64,000 nucleotides of DNA from CAVVDY01 sp963815775 (GCA_963815775.1 CAWFIB010000007.1:1-64000); one strand, 5' to 3'; positions 26,352 to 35,369 are shown, counted from the first letter of the stretch. The notes: generated by a model not told the origin, from the letters alone. Made by a program: numbers and translations.

Positions 26352-26882
26352 CTACTTGACTAAGGGAATCATGGAAGCCAACTGCAAATCCATGAGCAGG
26401 TGGATGCGGCGGTCGATCTGGAAGAAGGCAGCCGTCTGCTTCGGCGAAATCACCTTCTCAAACTTGGGCACCCAGGCCTGGCGCAGCTTCACGTACGATT
26501 CATCCAGAGACATCGCCTGCTTCAGCAAGCTGTTGGCCTGGGCATCCGTCATGGTGTCATAGTTCTCGGCGTATTGCTTGATCAGCGCGATCCGAGTGTC
26601 GTTCAGTTTCGAAACTTCTTTGGTATAGTCGTCATACACCGGCCAGAACTTTTCTGCCTGCGCATCGGTCAGGGTCATGTTCTGGGCGATGATCTGCTTC
26701 TTCTGCGAGCGCAGGTCCGAGCGTAGCAGCTCGACATCCTGGTCTGTGATGGTCTTGCCCTGTTCGGCGGCCGCAGCATTCGGTTGCGATGCGCTTTTTT
26801 CCTGGGCGAATACGGCTTGCGGAAGAGCTACTGTCAAAGCGACCAGTAGAGAGAGAGATAGCAGGGAGTTTTTCAAAACCAT
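26352..26882 (-). CDS. Periplasmic Spy/CpxP-like (LTxxQ-type) protein
   Basis: 176 residues from ATG 26882, chosen for the ribosome site TTAGGAGA directly upstream and the signal peptide beginning there (NSLLSLSLLVALTVALPQAVF, cleaved after FAQ). The mature protein is helical and charged, with two LTDAQ/MTDAQ motifs (NMTLTDAQAEKFWPVYDDYT; MTDAQANSLLKQA) and an SPKQTAAFFQIDRRI segment. LTxxQ repeats mark Spy/CpxP-type periplasmic chaperones, though similarity is loose and this acidobacterial form is uncharacterised. No partner gene is obvious; it is monocistronic with a terminator after it. Confidence 0.7.
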   Translation of the reverse strand: MVLKNSLLSLSLLVALTVALPQAVFAQEKSASQPNAAAAEQGKTITDQDVELLRSDLRSQKKQIIAQNMTLTDAQAEKFWPVYDDYTKEVSKLNDTRIALIKQYAENYDTMTDAQANSLLKQAMSLDESYVKLRQAWVPKFEKVISPKQTAAFFQIDRRIHLLMDLQLASMIPLVK

Positions 26883-27004
26883 TCTCCTAAGAATTCTGGA
26901 AATTCGTAATTCAGCTAAACACAGTGATGAAACACTCACAATAGCACTTTCCGGCTTGCCCGGTCGTCATCGGCTGTTTCGATCAGCAGTCTAGTTCGAG
27001 CAGA

Positions 27005-27026
27005 GGCCCCGTCCGCAGACGGGGCC
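27005..27026 (-). terminator. GC-rich hairpin after atpE
   Basis: GGCCCCGTC (27005-27013) pairs perfectly with GACGGGGCC (27018-27026) around CGCA, 25 bp beyond the atpE stop. A T-run is lacking, so termination efficiency is uncertain. Confidence 0.45.
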
Positions 27027-27050
27027 GCAGTCAAAACTCTATCCCCGGTT

Positions 27051-27359
27051 CTAGACAACCTTGGCGAAGATGATAACCAGTGCGAACAGCACCAGCGACT
27101 CGATGAAGGCCAGACCCAGAATCAGCGCGAGCTGAATTCCAGGGCGGGCGGCAGGGTTGCGCGCCATGCCTTCACAGGCAGCCGCACCCACGCGCCCCTG
27201 ACCGAGGGCGGCGAGACCCGAGGCGATCGCAATGCCGAAGCCCGAGGCGATGGCGACCCAGTTGGTCGCGGGAGCGGCAGCACCGCCCTGCGCGTACGCC
27301 GGTATGGTCATCATCGAGATGGCCAGCAGCGAAAAGAATACAAGCATCATTTTCCGCAT
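27051..27359 (-). CDS. atpE: ATP synthase F0 subunit c
   Basis: 102 residues from ATG 27359, with AAGGAG upstream. It is longer than the usual 75-90 because of an N-terminal hydrophobic extension that looks like a signal peptide (LVFFSLLAISMMTIPAYAQG). Two ring helices follow. The first contains GLAALGQGRVGAA and the polar loop MARNPAARP; the second, LALILGLAFIESLVLFALVI, carries the ion-binding Glu87. Gln54 in the first helix and Ser88 beside the Glu are also seen in Na+-binding c-rings, but Gln also occurs in proton-using chloroplast rings. It is downstream of atpB in an I-a-c cluster; the F1 genes are not in the window. Confidence 0.95.
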   Translation of the reverse strand: MRKMMLVFFSLLAISMMTIPAYAQGGAAAPATNWVAIASGFGIAIASGLAALGQGRVGAAACEGMARNPAARPGIQLALILGLAFIESLVLFALVIIFAKVV

Positions 27360-27588
27360 TTTTCGGTTTCTCCTTGTATGAACTGCTGCCAGTGGGTGGT
27401 TGGCGCTCACCGTGCTGGCACCCTCACGCTTGCAGCAAGAACCAGTTATCAGCTGTCAGCTAACAGCTTCAAAAATTCGCCTTTCGCTCTTCGCCAAGCT
27501 ATTGGCACTTCCACGACGAAGGGCTGAAATCTTTTAAGTCCGGTGGCCTCTTGTAGCTTCTACTAACCACTCGCCACTGACCACTGTT

Positions 27589-28320
27589 CTAGTGCTCGTG
27601 CGCCACTGCTTCTCCGATGTACACCGTCGGCAGCAGCACGAAGATGTAGGTCTGGATGAACGAGACAAAAATATGCAGCAGCATGAAGACCACCGGTATT
27701 CCGATGGGAACCAGCGAAAAGAACACCAGGGTCACCATGTCACCGGCAAAGATGTTGGCAAAAAGACGGACGGTGAGTGACAGAATTCGCGCCAGATGGC
27801 TGGCCACTTCAATGATGAACATCAAGGGCGCGAGCCACGCAACCGGGCCCAGGAAGTGCTTGATGTAGCCGAAGCCATTCCTCCGAATGCCGTTCAGGTG
27901 GTAATAGAACCAGGCAACCACAGCGCAACCCAAAGGAACCGAGGGTATGGCGGTGGGCGATTCGAAGCCGGGTATCAACCCAATCAAGTTGCAGGAAAGG
28001 ATGTAAATGCCCAGGGCCGACAAGAACGCGGTGTATTGCTCGTAGCCGTGGCCGATGACCTCATGGGCCGTCGTGCTGATGAACGAATCGATGCTTTCGA
28101 AGGTGTGCTGCAATGGCCGCGGGTTGTCGACCGACAATCGCATGCGGACCAGCACGAAGATCAACAACAGAAGAACAAACACCAGGAACTGCATCGCCAC
28201 ATAATTGGTGATGGGAGCCTGGGGATGCTTGCTCGGCAGATGCACGGCGTTCAAGATAGCGTTCGCCAGGCCGCCGAAGTATTGGTTGAAAAGCGCTGTA
28301 AGCCAAAGTTGCTCGGGCAT
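27589..28320 (-). CDS. atpB: ATP synthase F0 subunit a
   Basis: 243 residues with five to six transmembrane segments. The conserved fourth-helix region is intact (SLTVRLFANIFAGDMVTLVF), containing the essential Arg that faces the c-ring Glu. The final helix region is LHIFVSFIQTYIFVLLPTVY. It forms the ion half-channels of F0. It follows atpI and precedes atpE on the same strand with spacers of 91 and 229 bp; the latter may hold a promoter for the abundant subunit c. The b, delta and F1 subunits must be encoded elsewhere. Confidence 0.95.
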   Translation of the reverse strand: MPEQLWLTALFNQYFGGLANAILNAVHLPSKHPQAPITNYVAMQFLVFVLLLLIFVLVRMRLSVDNPRPLQHTFESIDSFISTTAHEVIGHGYEQYTAFLSALGIYILSCNLIGLIPGFESPTAIPSVPLGCAVVAWFYYHLNGIRRNGFGYIKHFLGPVAWLAPLMFIIEVASHLARILSLTVRLFANIFAGDMVTLVFFSLVPIGIPVVFMLLHIFVSFIQTYIFVLLPTVYIGEAVAHEH

Positions 28321-28411
28321 GAGAAATACGCTCGGTAAACTTGATCAGACCTGCCGGGCTCTCGACGCAGCTAGGGCGCTCAAATTCAGACGTTGAGAGG
28401 TGTTCGGGAAA

Positions 28412-28834
28412 TCAGGTTTCGTGCCGCAGGCCTAAAACCAATTCGACCCCGACTTCGCAGGCAATTGCCGCGATGGGCAGGCAAACGCCCGCCAGGAAGC
28501 CGTAGAGACCTGCTCTCGAAACTCTAAATATAACATATGCAGCCACCGCGATGGAGACGTAGCGAAGCACGGCGCGCAGCACCAGCAGTCCGCCACGCTC
28601 ACTGCTTTGGCCTGTGGTGATGCGCTCGCCCAGGGCGTCGACCATGCGCTCCAGCCAGCGATGGTTGACATACGAGATGCCGGCCCCGATCAGAAACCCC
28701 AGCAGCCCGGGAATCCCGAAGAACCATCCGCACAGCAGCGCGCCCAGGCCTGAGATGCCGATCATAAATCGGCGAATGCGCAGTAACGCGCCGTCGTAAA
28801 ACTGTTGCGCGTCTTGCCGGGAAGAGTCGGGCAC
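28412..28834 (-). CDS. ATP synthase subunit I-like membrane protein
   Basis: 140 residues, GTG start. Four transmembrane segments are evident (FMIGISGLGALLCGWFF, IPGLLGFLIGAGISYVNH, VLRYVSIAVAAYVIFRV, YGFLAGVCLPIAAIACEVGV). Size, topology and position directly upstream of atpB match AtpI, which assists c-ring assembly or Mg2+ uptake for ATP synthase. Primary sequence in this family is weakly conserved, so context carries the assignment. The TsaC/Sua5 gene ends 20 bp upstream, so transcription may begin there. Confidence 0.75.
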   Translation of the reverse strand: MPDSSRQDAQQFYDGALLRIRRFMIGISGLGALLCGWFFGIPGLLGFLIGAGISYVNHRWLERMVDALGERITTGQSSERGGLLVLRAVLRYVSIAVAAYVIFRVSRAGLYGFLAGVCLPIAAIACEVGVELVLGLRHET

Positions 28835-28854
28835 GGCTCAACTATACGAGAAGC

Positions 28855-29811
28855 TCACCGTGCCGAGGCACGCCTTAGGCGGTCCAGCACCCCCTCCCAC
28901 TCCGGAGTCTCATCCGGAGACTCGACCGCGATCCAGTCATAGCCGCGACCGTCGAGCTCGTGCAGGGTCGCATACAGCCTGGCCGCGTAGTCGCGCGGAT
29001 CGTCGGGCATGGGGACAACGTGTGCAGGGTGGACCGGCGCGCTGTGAAGCTGCAGGTAGGCGCCTTTGCCATGTCCTGGTACCTCGCCTGCCGTCACCAG
29101 ACGCAGCGGAGTCTTTGGGCTGTAGTGCTGCGGATGCATGCCCGGCGACGGATGCGCGCCCTCGTCCCGCCGCATACCGGTAGCGACCGGGCCAATGACA
29201 CCTTCGATCTCACTGCGTGGAACGCCGCCGGGACGAAGTATCGCCGGAACTTCTCCGACGAGTGACAAGACCGTCGATTCGATGCCGACCTCGCAGCTGC
29301 CTCCATCGAGAATGTAGCCCACGCGTCGGCCGAGTCCTCGACGAACATGCTCTGCCGAGGTGGGTGAGAGTTGAGTGAAGCGATTGGCGCTGGGTGCGGC
29401 GACGGGTATACCGGCTTCACGGAGCAACGCCAGGGCCACCGGATGCGCCGGCATCCGCACTCCGACGGTCGGCAGCCCGGCGGTGACGATGTCGGGGATG
29501 ATCGGTTTCTTTTTGACCACCAGGGTCAGCGGCCCCGGCCAGAAGCGTTCGGCGAGCGTCTGCGCAGGCTCCGGCCACTCGGCCGCCAAATCGCGTGCCA
29601 TCTCGATGGAGCTGACATGCACGATCAGCGGGCTGGATTGAGGCCTGCCCTTAGCGGCGAAGATGCGCGACACGGCCACAAAGTCCAGCGCGTTGGCGCC
29701 CAGCCCATAGACCGTCTCGGTAGGGAACGCGACCAGGTCCCCATCACGCAGCAGTTGTGCAGCCTCGCGTATCTGTTGCTCGGTTATGCCAAATTGCTCT
29801 TCGAGAGTCAT
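28855..29811 (-). CDS. L-threonylcarbamoyladenylate synthase (TsaC/Sua5 type)
   Basis: 318 residues. The YrdC domain fills the first 200: REAAQLLRDGDLVAFPTETV, GLGANALD, KGRPQSSPLIVHVSS, FWPGPLTLVVKKKP, VGVRMPAHPVALALLREAGI and APSANRFTQLSPTSAEHV. A C-terminal Sua5 domain follows (HPSPGMHPQHYSPKTPLRLV to the end), making this the long Sua5-like form. It makes threonylcarbamoyl-AMP from threonine, bicarbonate and ATP, the first step of t6A formation at tRNA position 37, and acts in the cytoplasm. No other t6A gene is close. It is 20 bp upstream of the ATP synthase cluster on the same strand. Confidence 0.94.
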   Translation of the reverse strand: MTLEEQFGITEQQIREAAQLLRDGDLVAFPTETVYGLGANALDFVAVSRIFAAKGRPQSSPLIVHVSSIEMARDLAAEWPEPAQTLAERFWPGPLTLVVKKKPIIPDIVTAGLPTVGVRMPAHPVALALLREAGIPVAAPSANRFTQLSPTSAEHVRRGLGRRVGYILDGGSCEVGIESTVLSLVGEVPAILRPGGVPRSEIEGVIGPVATGMRRDEGAHPSPGMHPQHYSPKTPLRLVTAGEVPGHGKGAYLQLHSAPVHPAHVVPMPDDPRDYAARLYATLHELDGRGYDWIAVESPDETPEWEGVLDRLRRASAR

Positions 29812-29826
29812 GCAACCTGCGAACTA

Positions 29827-30660
29827 TTATCGCGTGCGACCCGCCGATGGGTCAGCCGAAGTTGCCGACTCGACGTCCACATACAGACCCGCAGCGGCAA
29901 AACCGGGCGGATAGCAACTGCCATCGGATGCGTAGGTTTTGCGGCACGCGGCTGTCATCGCAGGACGCCGGGGCGACTGAGCGTACTGCCAGACGCTGGC
30001 GAAGCTTACCCCGCTGGCTCCGGGTTTCGGCGGGTTTGCCGGAAAGACGCAGCCGCGCGAAGGACCGCAACGGTCGTTGCTGATGAAGAAGGCGATCTGG
30101 CGTCCTTCGGCGTGTTCGCGGATGTCATCGGCGGTTACGACCGTCGTATTGCCTGATTCACGATAAGGAATGCCCGAGCAGTAAATGCCGGCGCGATAGC
30201 CGCCGCGGATTACCTCGTCAACAAAGGCGTGAATGTAGGCGCGCTGCTCGGGCAACATGCGCCCGCCCTGTTCCTGATCGAGAAAGATGATCGCGTGCTT
30301 GGGAAAGCCTTCGCCTTGCGCGGCCCGGACCGAAGCCTCAGCATCGCGCTTGCCGACTTCCGCGGCGTTGCCTGATGCCTTGAGTTCCTTATACTCGCGT
30401 CCATTGAAGAGGAGCAGAAAGCCGTAGCCCATCTTCTCCAGCGCCGGCCGCTTGCCGGTCCAGGTGTTGTTTGCCGCCCCCGGCGGATTGTTCAGCCAGT
30501 AGCCGGTGAACGCGAAGGTCTTCTTAAGCGCCCGCATGTTGGCGTCTCCGGGATAGTCGTTGCGGTCCATCCCCAGATAAGTGGACTGGGCCATGGCCGC
30601 ATGCGCCACGAAGACCATCGCCAGCAACGCCGGTGAGAAACGATTAGGGCGGAAATGCAT
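29827..30660 (-). CDS. Secreted glycoside-hydrolase-like protein (DUF1906/Rv2525c-like)
   Basis: 277 residues from ATG 30660, where a signal peptide begins (FSPALLAMVFVAHAAMAQ). The mature domain resembles the DUF1906 TIM-barrel group related to GH25: YLGMDRNDYPGDANMRALKK, FAFTGYWLNNP, GYGFLLLFNGREYKEL, HAIIFLDQEQGGRMLPEQRA with acidic D-x-E at the expected strand end, YRAGIYCSGIPYRE and VWQYAQSPRRP. Proteins of this group are often exported and thought to act on cell-wall or capsule polysaccharide, but activity is unproven. It lies 15 bp upstream of the TsaC/Sua5 gene on the same strand. Several Cys in the C-terminal part may form disulfides. Confidence 0.8.
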   Translation of the reverse strand: MHFRPNRFSPALLAMVFVAHAAMAQSTYLGMDRNDYPGDANMRALKKTFAFTGYWLNNPPGAANNTWTGKRPALEKMGYGFLLLFNGREYKELKASGNAAEVGKRDAEASVRAAQGEGFPKHAIIFLDQEQGGRMLPEQRAYIHAFVDEVIRGGYRAGIYCSGIPYRESGNTTVVTADDIREHAEGRQIAFFISNDRCGPSRGCVFPANPPKPGASGVSFASVWQYAQSPRRPAMTAACRKTYASDGSCYPPGFAAAGLYVDVESATSADPSAGRTR

Positions 30661-30763
30661 CCATTCAACTATCACACAGCAACCGATAGCATAGAGCAAC
30701 CGTCAGGATTCATCGCAACCGGCGTCGGGCGTGCGCACTCTGTTATTCTTGCTCGCTGCCCCT

Positions 30764-31492
30764 ATGAGCCCGATCCTCATCAGCATCCTGCTCGGCCTTA
30801 CGGCTGCCGCCGCCAATGTATTCGGCGGCGCCGTGATCGTGCAAAAGGACTGGGACCGCAGTTACCTGCGCTACTTTGTCGCCCTCGGCGCCGGTTTCAT
30901 GCTGGCCACGTCGCTGGTGGAAATGGTGCCCCAGAGCCTTCGCCTCGAACAGCGCTACGGCCCGCTTCTGGTTCTGGGAGGCTACCTGATCGTCCATCTC
31001 TTCGAGCACACCATCACGCCCCATTTTCATTATGGTGAAGAGACCCATGCCGACGAGTTTGTGCACTCTCACAAGCGCGCATCTGTTCTGCTGGGCCTGA
31101 TGATTCACACCTTCTTCGATGGTATTGCTATCACCAGCGGCTTTCTCATTTCCTCCTGGCTGGGATGGATCATCTTCCTCGCCGTATTCCTCCACAAAAT
31201 TCCGGAAGGCTTTACGGTGACTTCGGTGATGCTGGCCAGCGGATTGAGCAAGAGTAAATCGTGGTTTGCCTCAGTCTTGCTGGGCCTGGCGACTATCGCG
31301 GGCGTTCTCACCATGGCGATTGGCCAGCACGCGGTGCGCTATGGTTTGCCCGTGGCTGCCGGGGTGACGATCTACGTCGCCGCCTCCGACCTGATCCCCG
31401 AGGTCAATCACGAGCCCGGCGTCAAAATGGCGCTCGTGGTGTTTATTGGTGTGGCCATGCTTTTCGTTCTCGACTACCTGGTGCACCTGTAA
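30764..31492 (+). CDS. ZIP-family metal transporter
   Basis: 242 residues from ATG 30764 (the frame is open to a GTG at 30731). Eight hydrophobic segments are present. The ZIP binding-site helices are clear: the TM4-like LMIHTFFDGIAITSGFLI with H, D and the TM5-like FLAVFLHKIPEGFTVTSVML with HKxPEG. A His-rich loop (HTITPHFHYGEETHADEFVH) between TM3 and TM4 is the usual cytoplasmic metal-binding loop. It should import zinc, iron or another divalent cation into the cytoplasm. It is single, divergent from the DUF1906-like gene. Confidence 0.92.
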   Translation: MSPILISILLGLTAAAANVFGGAVIVQKDWDRSYLRYFVALGAGFMLATSLVEMVPQSLRLEQRYGPLLVLGGYLIVHLFEHTITPHFHYGEETHADEFVHSHKRASVLLGLMIHTFFDGIAITSGFLISSWLGWIIFLAVFLHKIPEGFTVTSVMLASGLSKSKSWFASVLLGLATIAGVLTMAIGQHAVRYGLPVAAGVTIYVAASDLIPEVNHEPGVKMALVVFIGVAMLFVLDYLVHL

Positions 31493-31647
31493 GAAAACGA
31501 TGTGACACCGGCATCGCCGGGCGCATCTTAACCTTGGAGAGGAATGGTCGTTCGAGTGGGCGGCGAGTAGTTTCCCAAGGTTTAGATCAACACATGGGTA
31601 TCAGCCTTCGTGGGCGCGAAGGCGGATTCCACAGGCGGAGTTAACGG

Positions 31648-33129
31648 ATGAGAAAGTGCGGTGTCGTTTCCAAACGACTCTCGTGGATGATGGCCGTGGT
31701 GCTGGCGGCGACACAGCTGCTTGCCGTTGTCAGTGGACCCGAATTGCCCAATCCCGGCGACGCGGGGATGTCGAAGGACCAGCAAATCCAGCTCGGTTAC
31801 CAGACAGCCGCGCAGGTCTACAAACAGATGCCTGTGTTGCCCGACAGCAGTCCGGTAACGCAGTACGTACAGCGGCTGGGCGCCAAGCTGGTGGCGCAGA
31901 TTCCGTCGCAGTATTCCTGGCCCTATCAGTTCCATGTCATCCCGCAGAAAGAGATCAATGCGTTCGCGCTGCCGGGAGGCCCGATGTTTATCAATCTGGG
32001 CACGATCACGGCCGCAGACAATGAGGCCGAGCTGGTTGCTGTCATGGCGCACGAAATGTCGCACGTGTATATGCAGCACTCAGCTAAGCAGGCGGGCAAG
32101 ACCAGCTGGATCGCGGGCTTGGCAGGATTGGCGGGGGTATTCCTTGGCTCCGGCGGTTGGGTGAGCCAGCTGGCAGCGCTTGGCATTCAGATCGGCGCGA
32201 ACGGCATCATCATGAAGTATTCGCGAGACGACGAAGCCCAGGCGGACGCAGTTGGCGCCATCCTCATGTACAAGGCGGGCTACAACCCGCAAGCGATGGC
32301 CCAGTTCTTCCAGAAGCTGGCATCTGAGGGGGGCAGCGGACCGCAGTTCCTGAGCGATCACCCGAACCCGGGCAACCGCGAGCAGGCCATCGAGAAGGAG
32401 GTCGCCGATTGGCCGCCGAAGCGCTACGACACCAGTAACGCGACTTTTGTTAACGCCAAACGGGAGGCGGGACGGCTGGCAACCTATAGCGCACAGCAAA
32501 TCGCCCAGGGCGCAAAGTCGGGCCAATGGGCCGCCCTGAACCAGCGCAACGGCGCAGTGCTTCGGCCGCCCTCCGGTGTTGCGGTGAGCCAGCCGGCGTC
32601 CGCGAGTGGCGTATCGTCCGATACGGTTCCGTTGCAAAGTGTGCTTCCCAGCTCGAGGATGGTCACAGCCGATCTTGGGCCGTTTACCGTGTCGCGTCCT
32701 GAGAATTGGGAGCTCATATCGGCCGGGCAGGGGGCCGACCTGTTCATCGCGCCGCGAGCGGGCGTAACCGGCAACGCCGTGGGCTACGGTGTGGCCATCG
32801 ACAGCGTGTCTCCACGCCAGCAAGGTTTGAGCATCGATCAGATCACGGCCGATCTGGTGCGCGGCTTTGAAAATGGCGGAAACAATATGCGAGCCATGGG
32901 AAGCCCGCAGGCGATCCGAGTTGCCGGAGCGCAAGGCCGCTCGGTGATAATGCAGTCGACATCGCCGTTCCCCGATTCACAGGGCCAGCCGCAAGAGGAA
33001 CGCGACTGGCTGGTCACGGTTCCCCGGTCAGACGGATCGGCCATCTACCTGGTGTTTGTTGCGCCCCAGGCGCAATTTGACCACTTCCGGCCCACCTTCG
33101 ACCGCATGTTGAATAGCATTCGCTTCTGA
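31648..33129 (+). CDS. M48-family periplasmic zinc metalloprotease
   Basis: 493 residues with an N-terminal export signal (SWMMAVVLAATQLLAVVSG). The peptidase domain holds the zinc motif HEMSH (135-139) and, about 50 residues on, the third-ligand segment RDDEAQADAVG with Glu. INAFALPGGPMFINLGTI before it is typical of BepA/LoiP-type M48C enzymes. The C-terminal third (from about 330) is a separate mixed alpha/beta domain rather than the TPR domain of BepA. BepA in E. coli both assists and degrades stalled LptD. Here it lies beside a SurA-like isomerase, a DsbA-like protein and LptD, so a role in outer-membrane quality control is likely but inferred. Confidence 0.88.
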   Translation: MRKCGVVSKRLSWMMAVVLAATQLLAVVSGPELPNPGDAGMSKDQQIQLGYQTAAQVYKQMPVLPDSSPVTQYVQRLGAKLVAQIPSQYSWPYQFHVIPQKEINAFALPGGPMFINLGTITAADNEAELVAVMAHEMSHVYMQHSAKQAGKTSWIAGLAGLAGVFLGSGGWVSQLAALGIQIGANGIIMKYSRDDEAQADAVGAILMYKAGYNPQAMAQFFQKLASEGGSGPQFLSDHPNPGNREQAIEKEVADWPPKRYDTSNATFVNAKREAGRLATYSAQQIAQGAKSGQWAALNQRNGAVLRPPSGVAVSQPASASGVSSDTVPLQSVLPSSRMVTADLGPFTVSRPENWELISAGQGADLFIAPRAGVTGNAVGYGVAIDSVSPRQQGLSIDQITADLVRGFENGGNNMRAMGSPQAIRVAGAQGRSVIMQSTSPFPDSQGQPQEERDWLVTVPRSDGSAIYLVFVAPQAQFDHFRPTFDRMLNSIRF

Positions 33130-33176
33130 GCCAAAGGCCGCAGGAATTTGCGGCACTGGCGGATGTGCGAATACCC

Positions 33177-34238
33177 CTACTTAGCCTCCGACCCGGCTTT
33201 CTTCAGGATCTCTTCGGCGAAGAAATTCTCGATCTTGGCTTCGTCGTGGATCACGTCGTAGTAGGCGGTCTTCAGCAACTGCTCACGGCGGTCGCGCAGC
33301 TGCTCGCGAATCGCCTGTTGTACTCGAGGGTCGGTCAGCTCGCGCTGTCCGGCGCTCTCTCTGCTGATCAGCTTGACCACGCGATAGCCGTAAATCTGGT
33401 GACTGTTCGGGTCGCCGACCGGCAATGGCGGGGTGAACTGGCCGGGTTTGAGCTTGTTGATGGCGTCGTAGGCCATGTGGTCGTTTTTCAGGGAGGACTC
33501 AGGTACGAAGCCCAGGTCGCCGCCGTTTTGTGCGGTTTCCGGCTGTTCCGAGAACGCCATCGCCACGGTGGCGAAATCTTCGCCGCTATCCAGCCGGTTC
33601 TCTACGATCTGGATCTTCTTCTTCGCATCCGCTTCGTTCTGCGCCTTGTTGGCCATCTTCATCTGCGGATTGGGCTGAGCGGTGACGATGATCTGCGCCA
33701 GATGATACTGAGGCTCGATCAGATTGAACTCCGCCTTATGCTGGTTGTAGTAGGAGGTGATGTCGGCATCGGTGATGTTGATCTTCGACGTGACCTCCTT
33801 GTTCAGCACCTTGTCCACAGTGATGGAGCGGCGGAGATCGCGCTTGAAGTCGTCGAGCGTAATGCTCTTGTCCTTGAGTCGCTTGTCGAATTCCTCCTGG
33901 CTGAAGGGCGCCTTGATCTCGGCCAGCTTGGCGTTGACTTCGTCGTCGGTTGCCAGCAAGCCCAGCTTCTCGGCCCGTTGCATCAGGATCTCATTGTCGA
34001 TGAGCTGCTTCAGGATGCTCAAGCGCAGGCTGTCGCCTTGTTCCTGGCCGGGGTTCTGCGGCGCGCCGGAGGTCTGGTTGTTGTAATACTTGTCGACCTC
34101 GGAGCGCTCAATCTTGTGGCCATTTACTACCGCCATAACGCCCGGCCCGCCCTTGTTCACGTTGCATCCGGCGACGCAGAGCAACAGAAGCGCAGCGCTG
34201 CAAGCCAGCGCGATGCGGGTCAGCGCAAGCGGAGACAT
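33177..34238 (-). CDS. Peptidyl-prolyl isomerase lipoprotein (SurA/PrsA-like)
   Basis: 353 residues from ATG 34238, chosen because a lipoprotein signal starts there (LALTRIALACSAALLLLCVAGC); the frame is open to GTG 34331, which abuts the upstream stop. A SurA-N-like helical chaperone domain (VNGHKIERSEVDKYYNNQTS through LRRSITVDKVLNKEV) precedes a parvulin domain (YHLAQIIVTA, DSGEDFATVAMAFSEQPETA, NGGDLGFVPESSL, GYRVVKLISR). It should help fold exported or outer-membrane proteins in the periplasm. It follows the DsbA-like gene with little or no spacing, so co-expression is likely. LptD is encoded 2 kb upstream on the same strand. Confidence 0.9.
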   Translation of the reverse strand: MSPLALTRIALACSAALLLLCVAGCNVNKGGPGVMAVVNGHKIERSEVDKYYNNQTSGAPQNPGQEQGDSLRLSILKQLIDNEILMQRAEKLGLLATDDEVNAKLAEIKAPFSQEEFDKRLKDKSITLDDFKRDLRRSITVDKVLNKEVTSKINITDADITSYYNQHKAEFNLIEPQYHLAQIIVTAQPNPQMKMANKAQNEADAKKKIQIVENRLDSGEDFATVAMAFSEQPETAQNGGDLGFVPESSLKNDHMAYDAINKLKPGQFTPPLPVGDPNSHQIYGYRVVKLISRESAGQRELTDPRVQQAIREQLRDRREQLLKTAYYDVIHDEAKIENFFAEEILKKAGSEAK

Positions 34239-34330
34239 CGAAGCAGTTTTCGGAGAGACCGGATCGTGCACCACTCCGGGGGATGGATTCATAAAGTTGT
34301 TCATCAGAGTTTGTAGCGGCTCCTGAGTCA

Positions 34331-35281
34331 CTACTTTGCCGGAGCAGGGGCGCCGGACTTTATCTCGGGTGGCGGCTGAACCCCTGCAGCTTTCAGCTGC
34401 TCGTTCAGCACCAGCCTCACATCGTTGGCATCCACTGCACCTTCCAGCTTTTGCCCGTTGATAAACATGGTCGGCGTTGCCTCCACGCCCATCGACTCGG
34501 CTTCACTCATGGAAGCCTTCAACACGCCATCCGGCTGGTCCTTGATGCAAGCCTGCAGGGCCGGCATATCGGCGCCGTTCTTCTTGCCCAAGTCCGAGGT
34601 GATGCGATCCAACTCGGCGACGGACTTGTTCAGGTCCTTGTCAGCGCTGATCTCGCGCTGGTTGCCGTGCACGTAGTCGGCAAATTCCCAGAAACTGGCC
34701 GGGCTCAGTTTGGCAAGGCAATTGGCGTCATTGGCCGCATGTTTGGCCCAGGGGTGCATGGGCAAGGGATAGTCCTTGTAAACGATCTTGATCTTGTCGC
34801 CATACTGCGGAAGGATCTCGTTGGTCAGGGTGGCGTGCAGCCGCGAGCAGAAAGGGCACTCGTAGTCGTCATAGTTGACAATGGTGACCTTTGCGTCCGG
34901 ATTGCCGCGCACCGGCCGGCCCTGCAGGTCCATCTTGCCGGCACGCTCGGCGTAGACATCATGTGTCAGGTCCATGCTCGTCATGCGGGCCAGCGTCTTG
35001 TCGTCCTTCGACAAGAGAAAATCGAGCTTCTGCTCTTTGCCGCGTCCATTCAGGATGAGAGTTACGGTGTTAAAGCCGACGATGTCGCTGGGACGGGTCG
35101 GGCCTACGCTGATCGTCACCTCAGGCGGCAGATCGTACTGCGCCCGGACGCGGTGCTCGATGCGCTGCTGTAGTTCGAGAGAAAGCGTGTTGGTCGACCC
35201 GGTGGCGGGCTGGGATACTTTGCTGGACTGCGCCGAGCAACCCACGCACACCAGTAGAAACAGAACGGCTAGTCTTTTCAT
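34331..35281 (-). CDS. DsbA-like thiol-disulfide oxidoreductase lipoprotein
   Basis: 316 residues from ATG 35281; lipoprotein signal RLAVLFLLVCVGC. An N-terminal extension (about 25-115) of unknown fold precedes a thioredoxin-fold domain: VTIVNYDDYECPFCSRLHAT with the CPFC active site, YKDYPLPMHPWAKHAANDAN, and the cis-Pro loop VEATPTMFINGQ. This is the DsbA_4/DsbG-like arrangement found in many acidobacteria. It should form or isomerise disulfides in periplasmic proteins. LptD encoded nearby has an adjacent Cys pair like the one that needs disulfide formation in E. coli. The next gene (isomerase) starts at or just after its stop. Confidence 0.9.
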   Translation of the reverse strand: MKRLAVLFLLVCVGCSAQSSKVSQPATGSTNTLSLELQQRIEHRVRAQYDLPPEVTISVGPTRPSDIVGFNTVTLILNGRGKEQKLDFLLSKDDKTLARMTSMDLTHDVYAERAGKMDLQGRPVRGNPDAKVTIVNYDDYECPFCSRLHATLTNEILPQYGDKIKIVYKDYPLPMHPWAKHAANDANCLAKLSPASFWEFADYVHGNQREISADKDLNKSVAELDRITSDLGKKNGADMPALQACIKDQPDGVLKASMSEAESMGVEATPTMFINGQKLEGAVDANDVRLVLNEQLKAAGVQPPPEIKSGAPAPAK

Positions 35282-35369
35282 CAACAAGAAACGCAAACCT
35301 TTAGTGGATGACATTCGAATTCTGATTATCTCATGCGGGCTGCCGGAATCGAGGTCCCGCCTGCGGCTG

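Noticed and set aside
27051..28834. Full ATP synthase operon
   Set aside because: Only subunits I, a and c are encoded; neighbouring genes on both sides are unrelated.
33165..34316. 383-codon open frame antisense to the SurA-like gene
   Set aside because: The minus-strand gene has lipoprotein signal, chaperone and parvulin motifs; the plus frame is Leu/Val/Asp repetitive without a domain.
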